In this document: piece by piece, positions 45,340 through 54,882 of the stretch
Layout of the letters: the number at the start of each line of letters is the position of its first letter
How positions within the stretch are numbered: position 1 is the stretch's first letter
From: Promethearchaeota archaeon
GTDB lineage: Archaea; Asgardarchaeota; Lokiarchaeia; Sigyniarchaeales; SOKP01
Assembly (NCBI GenBank): GCA_019058445.1
Contig: JAHPZA010000001.1
Coordinates: 124,001-188,000 of the forward strand
Direction of reading: 5' to 3'
Length of the DNA: 64,000 nucleotides
Notes under the pieces: generated by a model
What the model was told of the DNA's origin: nothing
Seen by the model: only the letters and a program-made list of their open reading frames with translations
Databases searched by the model: none
Position numbers and translations under genes: made by a program

Positions 45340-46770
45340 ATGGATATTGCTATTATAAACACTTGGTTAATAACTTTTGAAGGAAAAGGTTTAGGAATAA
45401 TTCAGAACGGGGGTATCGGAGTAGAAAATGAGAAAATTAGCTTTGTAGGTAAAATGGAAGATTTTAACTCATATAAAAAAGCTGATTTGATAATCGAAGG
45501 AAATAATACTCATGTTACAATGCCTGGATTGATTAATGGTCATACACATTCTGCTTTAACACTATGTCGTGGGACTGCTAATGATTTACCTGAAATAGAA
45601 TATATCCCAAAGGGACTTGGTATATTTGCTAGTCATTTAAAAGCTGAGGATATTATTCTGGGAACTAAACTTGCTGTCTTAGAAGGTTTAAAAACCGGGA
45701 CGACGACATTTACAGAATATGGAATAGGTTTATTAGATATTGTTAAGAAAGTCTTCTTACCGTTTAAAGCTCGAGTTGTGGCTACAGAAATGATAAGTGA
45801 ATTAAACTTTAATGAAGAAAAAAAGCCAAATGAGCTTTATACTTTTTATAAGTATTTAGGAACAAATGCATTTAAGCGTGCTATTAGATTATACAAGGAA
45901 TTCAAAAATAACGATCTTATTTCTGTGATGTATGGTCCAAATGCGTTGGATATGGTTTCAATGGAAATGATAAAAAATGTCAAGAATCAAGCAGCTGTAG
46001 ATGGAACAAAAATACATATGCACATTGCACAGGGAGGGAGGGAACGCGTTCAAATTACAAAGCGTTATGGAAAAAATATGACTGCCATAAAATTACTTAA
46101 GAAAAATGGTTTATTAGATCCAAGACTTATAGCAGCTCATATTCATGATACTACTGAAGCGGAGAGAGAACAGTTGGTAAAAAAAGGAGTTAAAATGGTG
46201 GGCTGTCCTAGCTCAATTTCCAAAATTGACGGAATGATTCCTCCTTTAGCCAGTTATATTAAATTAGGAGGAAATGCTGCTTTAGGTACCGATGAAGCTC
46301 CAGGAACCGGGCATCATAATTTATTTAACGAGATAAAAATGGCTAGTATTTTATCTAAAGTCGCCTTTAAAGATCCCACTGCGATGCCGCCATGGGAATC
46401 CATGAAATTGGCAACAATTTCAGGTGCCAACGTACTCGGACTTGGAACTGAAATTGGGAGTCTAAGTGTGGGAAAAAATGCTGATATTATAACTATTAAC
46501 TTGCATCATGCTCATTTAACACCTATCATTCATAAACCGTTTATCAATTTGATCGCAAACTTAGTTTATTCAAGTAAAGGAAACGAAGTAGATAATGTTA
46601 TCATCGCAGGAAAACCTATTATTATTCATGGCAAATTTCGTGAGATAGATGAGGATTTAATTGTTAATAAAGCAAATAAACGTGCTCAAGATCTTTTTGA
46701 AAATATCTCAGAAGATTGGGAAAAAGCAGGTTCAAAAATGGTTTCCTATCATAAGCAGGGGTACATATAA
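45340..46770 (+). CDS. Amidohydrolase/cytosine-deaminase family (SAH or related deaminase)
   Basis: A 476-residue metal-dependent hydrolase of the ATZ/TRZ/MtaD group. The metal-binding HTH is in GLINGHTHSALTLCRG (about residues 61-76). Further ligands lie in HMHIAQGG, AAHIHDTTEAE and the catalytic Asp in LGTDEAPGTGHHN. The C-terminal segment GSLSVGKNADIITI is the conserved beta-sandwich return. Relatives deaminate S-adenosylhomocysteine, adenosine-type compounds or guanine. The DxxxN signature is altered to DEAPGTGHHN, so the substrate is uncertain. Confidence 0.85.
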   Translation: MDIAIINTWLITFEGKGLGIIQNGGIGVENEKISFVGKMEDFNSYKKADLIIEGNNTHVTMPGLINGHTHSALTLCRGTANDLPEIEYIPKGLGIFASHLKAEDIILGTKLAVLEGLKTGTTTFTEYGIGLLDIVKKVFLPFKARVVATEMISELNFNEEKKPNELYTFYKYLGTNAFKRAIRLYKEFKNNDLISVMYGPNALDMVSMEMIKNVKNQAAVDGTKIHMHIAQGGRERVQITKRYGKNMTAIKLLKKNGLLDPRLIAAHIHDTTEAEREQLVKKGVKMVGCPSSISKIDGMIPPLASYIKLGGNAALGTDEAPGTGHHNLFNEIKMASILSKVAFKDPTAMPPWESMKLATISGANVLGLGTEIGSLSVGKNADIITINLHHAHLTPIIHKPFINLIANLVYSSKGNEVDNVIIAGKPIIIHGKFREIDEDLIVNKANKRAQDLFENISEDWEKAGSKMVSYHKQGYI

Positions 46771-46786
46771 TACATCCTTCCGCTTT

Positions 46787-47056
46787 TTAACCCCATTCAC
46801 TTTTATATCCTGTTCCGCCTTGAGGCCAATTAAAGTTAATTGCTCCTTCTACACAGACATACCAGCATGAGGCGCATTCCATGCATGTCTCGAGACTTTT
46901 TATGTGAGCTTTCTGGCTTATTATCTCAAAACAGCTCCCCAAACAAACTTTTATGCAGTTTGCACAACCGGTACATTTTTCATCGTTTATCTTTATAAAA
47001 TCACCAGTACCTTCTACCCATTCTACACCTGGGAATTTATCGGATGTCCTAACCAT
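46787..47056 (-). CDS. FixX-like 4Fe-4S ferredoxin
   Basis: An 89-residue ferredoxin from the internal ATG (MVRTSDKFPG); a longer in-frame start at 47122 would lie deep inside the upstream gene. Two cluster-type motifs are CTGCANCIKVC and CMECASCWYVC, followed by GAINFNWPQGGTG, which is characteristic of FixX and the iron-sulfur part of ETF-quinone oxidoreductase. The start overlaps the stop of the FixC-like gene by eight bases, so the two are translationally coupled and probably form one electron-transfer unit. Confidence 0.9.
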   Translation of the reverse strand: MVRTSDKFPGVEWVEGTGDFIKINDEKCTGCANCIKVCLGSCFEIISQKAHIKSLETCMECASCWYVCVEGAINFNWPQGGTGYKSEWG

Positions 47057-48728
47057 GTACAGCACCTCTCTTATAATCTGGAACCTTAAAAATTTCTGGA
47101 TCGGCCTTTTTAACAAACTCAATCAACCTTTTACTTAATTTTTCTGAAATAGGGTCCATTAAACTCACTAGTTTTAGAAGTCTTGGTTCCATCTTGGGAA
47201 GTTTTTTACTAAGATAAGAGTTTGCATTGTCAGCTAAATTGATTAAGGTTTTTGTATATAATTTTTTGAACACACTAAATAATTTTACCCATAAATTGAT
47301 TAATTTTAAACCAGTAAGAAATAAAGATTGTTTAAATAGGGGTCTATGGTGTGTTTTCTCTTGATATGTCTTTGTTTTGAAATCATAAATCCAATTCTGG
47401 TAATATCTGAAGTACATTTTCATCCATTTCGTAAGAATAGTGGGATCATCTCTTATAAATAAGAAAGCTAATCTTAGAAATGGAGTTGTAAAATAAGTAA
47501 GAGATCCAAGCCCCCATCCATCATGTATATATTTTTTAAGTTTCTCCTCATCATGTTCCCTTTGTGCTATCCGAAGATTATATCTATTTTTCGCCGATAT
47601 GGACCATTGAATTATGGGATGTTTTTTTATTTTTTCATTATATTTACTTAAAAATGATTTAGAAGTATCATTTGCTCGAATCGCTTTAATGGCAATTTCC
47701 GCGGCAATTTCTGCGGAAAACCATGCTGCGGGAACTCCATCGCATAATTCAGTACCCTCAAGTCCCGCTACATCACCGATTAAAATCATTCCATTCGTAT
47801 AATTTGGATAGTTCCTTAATGTACTATTAAGACCAACATATATTTCAAATCCTTCCCACATCCTTGCTCTTAGTTTTATACGGGGAGCAACCAAATTTTT
47901 CCACCATGGTAGTTTAGATGTGATATTCTTATGATACTCGTCAAAAAGTTTTTTCAGATTTGGTACGATTTTTTGATCGGTTCGTAAACATTGGTCTTGC
48001 ATAAAATGAAGGCTATTCCTATAGGGCCAAACCATAAGACCATTTCCGTAACCCAGTGGGGGTGCAATTTTTTGTTCATCCCAACCCCAACACATTTTCA
48101 CAGTATACCCGAAAATTTTATCTATATTTTCTTTAGCCATTTCATAGTCGTAAGTGTCTGCCAATGAAATTGTTTCTGGAGGATATTTTTCTCTAACACC
48201 GGCTTTTATAGCTAATAACCCTTGACTACCTTCGGCGTCAATGACAATCTTAGATCTTATTTGTTCTCCCTTATCCGTTATAACTCCCTTAATAAAACCT
48301 TCTTCTTTTATAAAATCTACTACCGTAGTGGAAGTTTTCAACGTCGCTCCCGCCTGTATAGCTTTTTTAGCTTCCCATTGACAGAAAGGTTTGCAGTAAG
48401 TATTATACCCAAATGCAACTATCGGGGATAACGGTTTTGGGACTCTAAGAGAATCATCTATATCTATAATTCCGTTTTCAATATCCTTAATAATATAATT
48501 AATAATTCCGTCAGAGGGCCTTTCAAAGGGGGGATTTCCATCTCTAATGAATGCGGGACCGAATATAAAGCCGTAAAATGGTATTGTCAATCCGGATATT
48601 ACTTTATCCCCCACATTTTCCGATCTTTCAATCAATAAGGTCTTTAAACCTGCATCAGCACATAGTTTAGCGGCAACTGGTCCTCCAAATCCCGCTCCTA
48701 CAACAATGATATCATATTCTTTATTCAT
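47049..48728 (-). CDS. FixC-like FAD-dependent oxidoreductase (ETF-QO/geranylgeranyl reductase family)
   Basis: A 559-residue flavoprotein. The FAD-binding GxGxxG is in IIVVGAGFGGPVAAKL (residues 7-22), with the ribose-binding Glu in LLIERSE and the second FAD motif GMILIGDVAGLEGTE. The last 180 residues are Trp/Phe-rich and may sit on the membrane or bind a quinone. Together with the downstream FixX-like ferredoxin it resembles the FixCX half of FixABCX or ETF-quinone oxidoreductase. No EtfA/EtfB genes are in the window. Geranylgeranyl reductases are a related alternative, but the ferredoxin partner favours FixC. Confidence 0.85.
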   Translation of the reverse strand: MNKEYDIIVVGAGFGGPVAAKLCADAGLKTLLIERSENVGDKVISGLTIPFYGFIFGPAFIRDGNPPFERPSDGIINYIIKDIENGIIDIDDSLRVPKPLSPIVAFGYNTYCKPFCQWEAKKAIQAGATLKTSTTVVDFIKEEGFIKGVITDKGEQIRSKIVIDAEGSQGLLAIKAGVREKYPPETISLADTYDYEMAKENIDKIFGYTVKMCWGWDEQKIAPPLGYGNGLMVWPYRNSLHFMQDQCLRTDQKIVPNLKKLFDEYHKNITSKLPWWKNLVAPRIKLRARMWEGFEIYVGLNSTLRNYPNYTNGMILIGDVAGLEGTELCDGVPAAWFSAEIAAEIAIKAIRANDTSKSFLSKYNEKIKKHPIIQWSISAKNRYNLRIAQREHDEEKLKKYIHDGWGLGSLTYFTTPFLRLAFLFIRDDPTILTKWMKMYFRYYQNWIYDFKTKTYQEKTHHRPLFKQSLFLTGLKLINLWVKLFSVFKKLYTKTLINLADNANSYLSKKLPKMEPRLLKLVSLMDPISEKLSKRLIEFVKKADPEIFKVPDYKRGAVHG

Positions 48729-48903
48729 GGTATTGCATTCTTCATTATCTAAATTATATAGAATTTAATTGTTTTCTTATATAAAATGTATCTTTAAATT
48801 ATCAATTTCTAGAGTAAAACGGTTAAACTTCAAAAATTAAAGTTAAAATACAAATAATAAGAATTTCAATACTATCTGGCTTAAGTACTCATTTCTCTTG
48901 TAT

Positions 48904-49953
48904 TTAAATAGCATCGGGACCAACAGTTCTTATTAATCTTTTCATATCATCTTCTTTTTTAGCAAATATGCCTATATTTCCGATCCTAACTTTCTTTAGA
49001 CCTAATTTTTTTACTGCTTTATATGTATCTAAAATTTCGGTTAAAGTTGGTGGTCGAAAATCTTTTAATTTGTACTGCGGGAAAAATGCTAAAATGTGGA
49101 AAGGTATATTCTCATCTATTTCTACTATTAACTGTGCTATCTTCTCAAATTGCTCAATTTCAACCAAATCTGGAATATATACTGTAAGAATCTCTAAGAT
49201 AAAGTTACGAGATAGGATTTCTTTAGGACTTTTCAATACAGATTTATTAGAAGTACCACATAATTTTTTATAAATATTTTCATCAAAAGCTTTAATATCT
49301 AACCAATAGGAATCTAAACCGACTTTTTGCAATAGATCTAAATTTTTTGGAGTTAAACCATATCCATTGGTTTCTAATAATACCCATATATTTTTACATA
49401 TCCTCTTGATTTTTTGGCTAGCTTCAGCATAAAAGTTTGCTTGGCATGCAATATCTCCTCCTGTAAATGCAACTATATTCCTTGCAGGTCCGATTCCTCC
49501 TTGTGAAATAACAATCTGATCTTGGGAGATTTTATTAGGACAGAGCGGACTCCTCTTATTAAATAAGATGCATGCTCCGCAGTGTTTGCACGAATCAGTC
49601 GCATAATACATTAAAGCTCTTTCTCTGGGTTCCCATACTGTGACTGATTTTTCGTATTCTTCGCATGCGAGGGCTATCTCATCTGTGGAATACCATTCCC
49701 CAGAATAAAATTTACTAAATTCCCATGAGTGACATTTTAAACAGTTATGATTGCATCCAGATTGGTAAATCGAGAAATAATCTTCGGGTCGTGATAAATG
49801 CATCGATTTTATTAACCTATAATAGGTATTATTTTCATACTTCAGAGTTGCCACGCAAGCTGGTTGAATAGTATTATCTTTTAATGTGACCTCACATGCA
49901 CCTTGAGGATAGCCCTGTTTGACCATATTGCAGTACGAAAATGAATTTTCCAT
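48904..49953 (-). CDS. Radical SAM protein with an additional ferredoxin-like Cys cluster
   Basis: A protein of 349 residues from the ATG at 49953 (longer in-frame start at 50004). The radical SAM motif CNHNCLKC is followed by HSWEF. A second set of cysteines, CKHCGACILFNKRSPLCP, probably holds an auxiliary cluster. Further SAM motifs are AFTGGDIACQ, LLETNGYG and YWLDIKAFDE. The overall look is that of the AmmeMemoRadiSam/PFL-activase-like group. The substrate is unknown, and the neighbours (FixCX, PIG-L) do not settle it. Confidence 0.85.
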   Translation of the reverse strand: MENSFSYCNMVKQGYPQGACEVTLKDNTIQPACVATLKYENNTYYRLIKSMHLSRPEDYFSIYQSGCNHNCLKCHSWEFSKFYSGEWYSTDEIALACEEYEKSVTVWEPRERALMYYATDSCKHCGACILFNKRSPLCPNKISQDQIVISQGGIGPARNIVAFTGGDIACQANFYAEASQKIKRICKNIWVLLETNGYGLTPKNLDLLQKVGLDSYWLDIKAFDENIYKKLCGTSNKSVLKSPKEILSRNFILEILTVYIPDLVEIEQFEKIAQLIVEIDENIPFHILAFFPQYKLKDFRPPTLTEILDTYKAVKKLGLKKVRIGNIGIFAKKEDDMKRLIRTVGPDAI

Positions 49954-50044
49954 GACAGTAAATTGTTGTATAATTATTATTTTGTCGATACAAAAAATGA
50001 TCATATTTGAATGGAAATTAATCTAATATAGATAAAGAGGTTAA

Positions 50045-50713
50045 TTAAAAGTTATCATACTTTTCCATGTCTTCCAATTTATACACGCCAAACCGCTCTG
50101 TCCTTTTTCTTCTTAATGTTTCCCATCCTGCCCTAGTTCCTTTAATGCATAATTGGGTTTTGTATATCTTCATTATCTCGTATAATTTTTCACGGTATTT
50201 AGCGATATTTATTTTGATTTGTTTTTCTTTAGGAGACACTGAATAATAAACGTAATATTCTGCATCCAATTCAAGCTCCTTTCCGGCAGTTTTGGCGATT
50301 ATATGGGTGGCTTTATGATCGGGATGGCTTTTTATATCCCCCGGTAACACTATCCGGTTTGCATCCTTAATGATTTCTTTGGATAAGGAGACTGCTAAAT
50401 CTATGTTATTCATAGCGTCTTGATCATGTATTTTTAGGAGATGAACGTTATCCGGTAAAAGGCCTAACGCACTTGCCGCATCTTCAGCCTCTTTAAGAGC
50501 AATATCGGCAATTTGATTTTCATTGAGATCTTTATATTCATCTATTTCCCCAACAACTAATTCATTCGCTTTTAAACCCCATGAGATTAAAACTCTATTG
50601 TCGGTCACATAAATAATATGGACCTCCTGTTTTTCTTCTATCCATTTTAATATACTTCCACCACATCCATAAATTTCATCATCAGGATGGGGTGCAAACA
50701 CTACAATTTTCAT
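50045..50713 (-). CDS. PIG-L/LmbE family deacetylase
   Basis: A 222-residue zinc-dependent N-acetylglucosaminyl deacetylase-like protein. The metal and catalytic motif APHPDDEIYGCGG is at residues 7-19, with the third metal ligand in SHPDHKATH (about 125-133). Relatives deacetylate GlcNAc-phosphatidylinositol, GlcNAc-malate (bacillithiol) or GlcNAc-inositol. In archaea they may act on cell-envelope glycolipids or sugar intermediates. No signal peptide is present. Confidence 0.9.
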   Translation of the reverse strand: MKIVVFAPHPDDEIYGCGGSILKWIEEKQEVHIIYVTDNRVLISWGLKANELVVGEIDEYKDLNENQIADIALKEAEDAASALGLLPDNVHLLKIHDQDAMNNIDLAVSLSKEIIKDANRIVLPGDIKSHPDHKATHIIAKTAGKELELDAEYYVYYSVSPKEKQIKINIAKYREKLYEIMKIYKTQLCIKGTRAGWETLRRKRTERFGVYKLEDMEKYDNF

Positions 50714-50835
50714 GATTTATTGAGTAATATTTCTTTAGAATGATCTTTAAAATTTATAATGATTTTTAGATATTAGGAAGTTTTAATTTAAAAAGAGAAG
50801 ATAGTATATATTGTAATTCTATTCAGAGTTATAAC

Positions 50836-51828
50836 ATGAAACCGATTTTAGGCATTTTATTAGGAGAAGCTACAGGTATAGGTCCTGAGGTTGTATCTCA
50901 AGTTTGTGCTAAACATGAAATATTAGCTTATTGTAAGCCAATTTTGATTGGGGATCTTCGTGTATTAAGGGCTGGTATGAATATATCTGGCATAGATTTT
51001 ACTGTTAATGTAATTGATGATATTAAACAAGCTGATTGGACGGATTCTATTCCAATTTTAGACCAAAAAAATATTGATCCTGCTAATATTAAGATGGGTC
51101 AGATAGATGCAAAGTCGGGTAAAGCAACTGGTGAATTATTTGAAACCGCATTAAAACTTTTTAATAATGGAGATATCCACGGCTTTACTTTTGCTCCCTA
51201 CAATAAAGCCGCATTAGAATATGGAGGATTTGATATTTTTAAGCTATTTGCCCGTAATTTGAAAGTAAATTGGCCTTTTGGTGAATTAAATACAGTAAAT
51301 AATGTATGGGTTTCAAGAGTCACGAGCCATATTCCATTAAAAGATGTTTCAAAACGTTTGACTGTTAAAAATATTGTTGGTGCTATAAAACTTGTCAATG
51401 ACACAATGATTTTAACGGGTATTGATCAACCTCGAATAGCTGTAGCTGCATTGAATCCCCATGCTGGAGAGGATGGATTATTTGGAAAAGAGGAAATTGA
51501 AGTAATAATCCCCGCGATTGATAAAGCAAATGAAGAGGGGATTAATGCAAAGGGTCCTTTTCCAGCAGATACACTTTTCATGAACGCATTTAAGGGATTA
51601 TATAATGGAATTACCACAATGTACCATGATCAAGGGCAAATTGCTCTTAAATTAGTGAATTTTGAATCAGCAGTTACGGTTGTAGCTGGTTTGTCCTGCC
51701 CGATTACAACTCCCGCACATGGAACTGCGTTTGATATAGTTGGAAAAGGGGTTGCGGATCCTAGTGCGATGCAAAATGCGATTAAAATCGCAGCTGAAAT
51801 GGCAATTCACATGTCAAAAAATTTCTGA
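50836..51828 (+). CDS. PdxA-family dehydrogenase
   Basis: A 330-residue enzyme of the PdxA family. Signatures are GEATGIGPEVV near the N-terminus, LNPHAGEDGLFGKEE (about residues 206-220), the metal-binding His in TMYHDQGQIALK and the terminal PAHGTAFDIVGKG. Classical PdxA oxidises 4-phosphohydroxythreonine in vitamin B6 synthesis. Archaea mostly make B6 by PdxS/PdxT, so a PdxA2-like role on four-carbon sugar-acid phosphates is as likely. It may share a transcript with the phosphodiesterase 18 bases downstream. Confidence 0.87.
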   Translation: MKPILGILLGEATGIGPEVVSQVCAKHEILAYCKPILIGDLRVLRAGMNISGIDFTVNVIDDIKQADWTDSIPILDQKNIDPANIKMGQIDAKSGKATGELFETALKLFNNGDIHGFTFAPYNKAALEYGGFDIFKLFARNLKVNWPFGELNTVNNVWVSRVTSHIPLKDVSKRLTVKNIVGAIKLVNDTMILTGIDQPRIAVAALNPHAGEDGLFGKEEIEVIIPAIDKANEEGINAKGPFPADTLFMNAFKGLYNGITTMYHDQGQIALKLVNFESAVTVVAGLSCPITTPAHGTAFDIVGKGVADPSAMQNAIKIAAEMAIHMSKNF

Positions 51829-51845
51829 AGTTTGAGGGGTATCTA

Positions 51846-52352
51846 ATGGTTGAAAGAGTGTTAGTTATAGGGGATACTCATATTTCAAAATTTAAGGATC
51901 TACCTGAAAAAATGATACAATTAATTCAAGACGCAGATTGGGTGATTCATGTAGGTGATTATACCTCTATCGATGTATTATTAGGATTTATTAAGCTTAA
52001 AGGGCCAAAATTCAGAGGAGTATATGGAAATGCAGATCCTATGAAAATCAGAGAGCGAGTATTGGCAAAAGATATTATAGAGATATCCCAAAAAAGGTTA
52101 GGAATTACTCATCCAGCAGCGGGAGGTACATATGAAAATACCAAAAAAAAAGTGATCAAAGCATTTAAAGATTATGAAGTAGATGCCATAATCTACGGAC
52201 ATACTCATGACCCACTTATTGAAGACTGTAATGGGATCTTATTAGTCAATCCAGGAAAAGGTTATTTAGAAGAAAGTTATTTTGGATCTCCAACTTCAGT
52301 GGCGATCCTTACTATAGAAAAAAGAATTTCAGGAACAATTGAGATTATTTAA
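51846..52352 (+). CDS. YfcE/MJ0936-type metallophosphoesterase
   Basis: A 168-residue calcineurin-like phosphodiesterase. All five metal motifs are seen: GDTHIS, HVGDYTS, YGNADP (in place of GNHD/GNCD), ITHPAAGG and YGHTHDP. Members hydrolyse small phosphodiesters and cyclic nucleotides. It starts 18 bases after the PdxA-family gene, which suggests an operon. The substrate is unknown. Confidence 0.9.
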   Translation: MVERVLVIGDTHISKFKDLPEKMIQLIQDADWVIHVGDYTSIDVLLGFIKLKGPKFRGVYGNADPMKIRERVLAKDIIEISQKRLGITHPAAGGTYENTKKKVIKAFKDYEVDAIIYGHTHDPLIEDCNGILLVNPGKGYLEESYFGSPTSVAILTIEKRISGTIEII

Positions 52353-52500
52353 TTATTATGCATATTCTCCAGCGTATTTTAAATCGATCTTTTGACAAAA
52401 TTTTCGATTTTAAGGGTAATTATAAAAAGTTTAAAAACTGAGAAATCGTAATATGTGTATAAATAATATTTTTAATATAAAAAAAAAGTGAATTTGAAAA

Positions 52501-53211
52501 TTGCTCTCTCTAATCGGTTGGCTTGATGGATTAACTGCATTGATAGTCGTTTTAATCGGAGTAATAATTGGATTGATATCTATTTATAAATCAGTTAAAA
52601 TGGAAGCTAAGCTATTACGTATTACAGGAATCGCTACTTTGTCTGCAGGTTTTACACTATTAGGACCAGCAGTAGACTTTCTTACAATTTTAATGACTGG
52701 GGATAATATCGAACCTTATTGGTTATATGGGCTATTAAGTTACATGTGGAGTGCTCCCCTAACCATCTCTGGGCTGTATGTGGGTGCAGAGCTAATTTTA
52801 CCCGATAAAAAGAAAGTCATAATAGCTATATTTACTGTGTTATCCTTGATTTTTGAAGTTTTACTATTTTATTACACTTTTACAAATCCTCATTTAATTT
52901 ACGAATTTCCCCCGGATCCTCAAGGAAATGCTTTATTAAACACGAGTCTTGTGATTAGATCTCCAGTATTTATTTTATTACTGATTTTTCTTATTTCAGG
53001 ACTTATATTTAATGGATTTGGTTTTTTAAATAAGAGCTTTCAATCTTCTGGTGAAATTAAAAGGAAGTTTTTTTATTTATCATTGGGTTGGATATTATTT
53101 ATTGTTTGTGGGGCATTGGATGGTTTAATTGATCCTGGTGTGGCAATTTTTCTTATTAGAACTGGAACAATGATAAGTATAATTCTAATGTATTTAGGTA
53201 TTAAATCCTAA
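52501..53211 (+). CDS. Seven-helix membrane protein (paralog A)
   Basis: A 236-residue protein from a TTG start. It has about seven membrane helices and begins LSLIGWLDGLTA. A paralog with the same start pattern (LSTIGWIDGLTA) lies at 53678-54382 on the other strand. Shared landmarks are LLSYMWSAPLTISGL against LLSYIWIAPLVVLGM, and D(G/S)L-x-(D/E)PG near the last helix. I do not recognise the family. It does not carry the retinal-binding Lys of rhodopsins in a clear helix-7 position. A sensory or transport role is open. Confidence 0.75.
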   Translation: MLSLIGWLDGLTALIVVLIGVIIGLISIYKSVKMEAKLLRITGIATLSAGFTLLGPAVDFLTILMTGDNIEPYWLYGLLSYMWSAPLTISGLYVGAELILPDKKKVIIAIFTVLSLIFEVLLFYYTFTNPHLIYEFPPDPQGNALLNTSLVIRSPVFILLLIFLISGLIFNGFGFLNKSFQSSGEIKRKFFYLSLGWILFIVCGALDGLIDPGVAIFLIRTGTMISIILMYLGIKS

Positions 53212-53264
53212 TACCTATCCTAATCCAAACTACAAACCCTTTTTTTTTATTACTCAAAATGTTT

Positions 53265-53480
53265 TTATTTTAGGCTTTCTGAGACAACAACAATTTCTGA
53301 GGTAGGAATATGATATATACATTCAGTATACTCAGTTTTCTCTCTTAAAGTCACAACTTCATTTGTGAGAGTTTCCAATATTCCAGAAAACCAGCTTCTC
53401 TCACTCAAATCTCTTACATACACCGAAATTTTCTTCGTTTTTAAATTTTCAAGTATTGATTTTATAACCATTTTGATCAC
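53265..53480 (-). CDS. Small Sm-like beta-barrel candidate
   Basis: A 71-residue protein. The pattern KISVYVRDLSERSWFSGIL, then VVTLREKTEY and HIPTSEIVVVS resembles the five-strand Sm/LSm fold: a leading helix, a strand with a D-x-S-x-R-x-F-x-G turn, and a final strand around I-P-x-x-x-I. If correct it would bind RNA as a ring. Other small SH3-like barrels would look similar. It lies between two paralogous membrane-protein genes. The family call is tentative. Confidence 0.5.
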   Translation of the reverse strand: MIKMVIKSILENLKTKKISVYVRDLSERSWFSGILETLTNEVVTLREKTEYTECIYHIPTSEIVVVSESLK

Positions 53481-53677
53481 CTAATCAATTATTTATTTTT
53501 TGATATCAAATTGCCATTAGATAAGATTCAAATATCTTTAATTAATCTATTTGATCTCTTTTCATTTAAAAATCAAAAAATAAGGATGGATGATTAAGGT
53601 TTTCCTATAAGAATTGCTTTATTTTTATAAAAAACAATAATTAAAAATTAGAAAAAAATTGGAGATTATTATCTATT

Positions 53678-54382
53678 TTAGTCTTTTAAACCAACATACA
53701 TAAATAATGGTCCACTAATATACCCGATTCTAATGAAAATCAAAGCAAATCCCGGTTCTGTTAAAGATTCAAATAGACCAAATATAGCATACAAAAATAT
53801 CCCTAAAGAAACTAATAAAAGTTTCTTTCTTACGTTTCCAGTTGCTTGTAAAGCCTTGATTAAGAAGCCTATTCCTAAAAAAACAATTAGGGAGATAATA
53901 AAAATTATCATTAAAAAGCCAGCAGGAGACAGTAATACTAAATTATAATCTATTAATGCGTCTCCAGATCTCTTGGGGTATACAAAATTAAAAGAATTCA
54001 TCGGATTCGCGAAAATCGCGATTTCGAATAAAATCATTAATACAAGGTAGATAATCGTGATAATTCTTTTCTTTTCTGGTAACATGAGTCTTGCGCCCAT
54101 ATGCATACCAAGTACGACGAGGGGCGCGATCCATATGTAACTTAATAGACCTACTAGACCATATATATTTTGTATATTTTTTCCTGACAAAATAACTATT
54201 AAAAAATCTAAAAATACTCCTAGGAAAGCAAGACCCGCTAAAATTACAAGCAATCCCACGTAAAATAGAAGATTAGCATCAATTTTTTTTGATTTGTATA
54301 TAAAATAGAGTCCAAATATACATCCGAGTATTACTACACCTGACGCTGTTAATCCATCGATCCAGCCTATTGTAGATAACAA
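53678..54382 (-). CDS. Seven-helix membrane protein (paralog B)
   Basis: A 234-residue protein from a TTG start. It is similar along its whole length to the protein at 52501-53211, with about seven membrane helices and the same IGW-x-DGLTA N-terminus. Both genes converge toward the small Sm-like gene between them. This copy has a PEKKR basic loop after the fourth helix, where the other has PDKKK, consistent with a cytoplasmic loop. The duplication looks old, as identity is only moderate. Function unknown. Confidence 0.75.
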   Translation of the reverse strand: MLSTIGWIDGLTASGVVILGCIFGLYFIYKSKKIDANLLFYVGLLVILAGLAFLGVFLDFLIVILSGKNIQNIYGLVGLLSYIWIAPLVVLGMHMGARLMLPEKKRIITIIYLVLMILFEIAIFANPMNSFNFVYPKRSGDALIDYNLVLLSPAGFLMIIFIISLIVFLGIGFLIKALQATGNVRKKLLLVSLGIFLYAIFGLFESLTEPGFALIFIRIGYISGPLFMYVGLKD

Positions 54383-54637
54383 TTAATTTTCACCCATTTT
54401 AATTTTATTTTCTAACGATAGATCTCACTCAGTTATAAATTTATTTAATAAATTATTAATCTCATTAGTTATTTAAATATACGCTTTTTAAGTTCTTTTT
54501 ATTTTAATTTTAGGTTAATTTGTTAACACATATATTAAATTCATAACATAAAATGAAAAGAATTGATTACTGATAATTTAATTCATTCCAAAATGATAAA
54601 TCGTCCTGTTTATAAATTTAATTCAGAAATAAACAGC

Positions 54638-54796
54638 TTAGTTCTTTTGATGTAATTTTTTGATAATCAAAAGTTCCACAATTTTTTTGAATTTAAACCA
54701 TTTTTCCTCGTCAATTTCACCACTTAACCGGGTATTTCGCTTCGTTTGTTGGTTAAAATATACAACATTACATGGAACTTTATTTTTTGATATCAT
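54638..54796 (-). CDS. Possible small protein of 52 residues
   Basis: A short ATG-to-TAA frame in the gap between paralog B and the GlcF-like gene. The product starts MISKNKVPCN and continues with RLSGEIDEEKWFKFKKIVELL, a charged pattern that looks protein-like, with a strand-turn-helix feel similar to small DNA-binding or antitoxin proteins. No homolog is recognised and the length gives little statistical support, so this is a suggestion only. Confidence 0.35.
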   Translation of the reverse strand: MISKNKVPCNVVYFNQQTKRNTRLSGEIDEEKWFKFKKIVELLIIKKLHQKN

Positions 54797-54882
54797 ATGT
54801 TCATATTGAAAATTAACTATAAAAAGAAAGAAATTTTTCTTCTGTGACCCTATTAAATCAATATTTTAAGAGAAGTAGAGAT

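Noticed and set aside
46787-47122. Longer ferredoxin start at 47122
   Set aside because: The extra 22 residues overlap the FixC-like coding region and have no ferredoxin character. The internal ATG gives the standard length.
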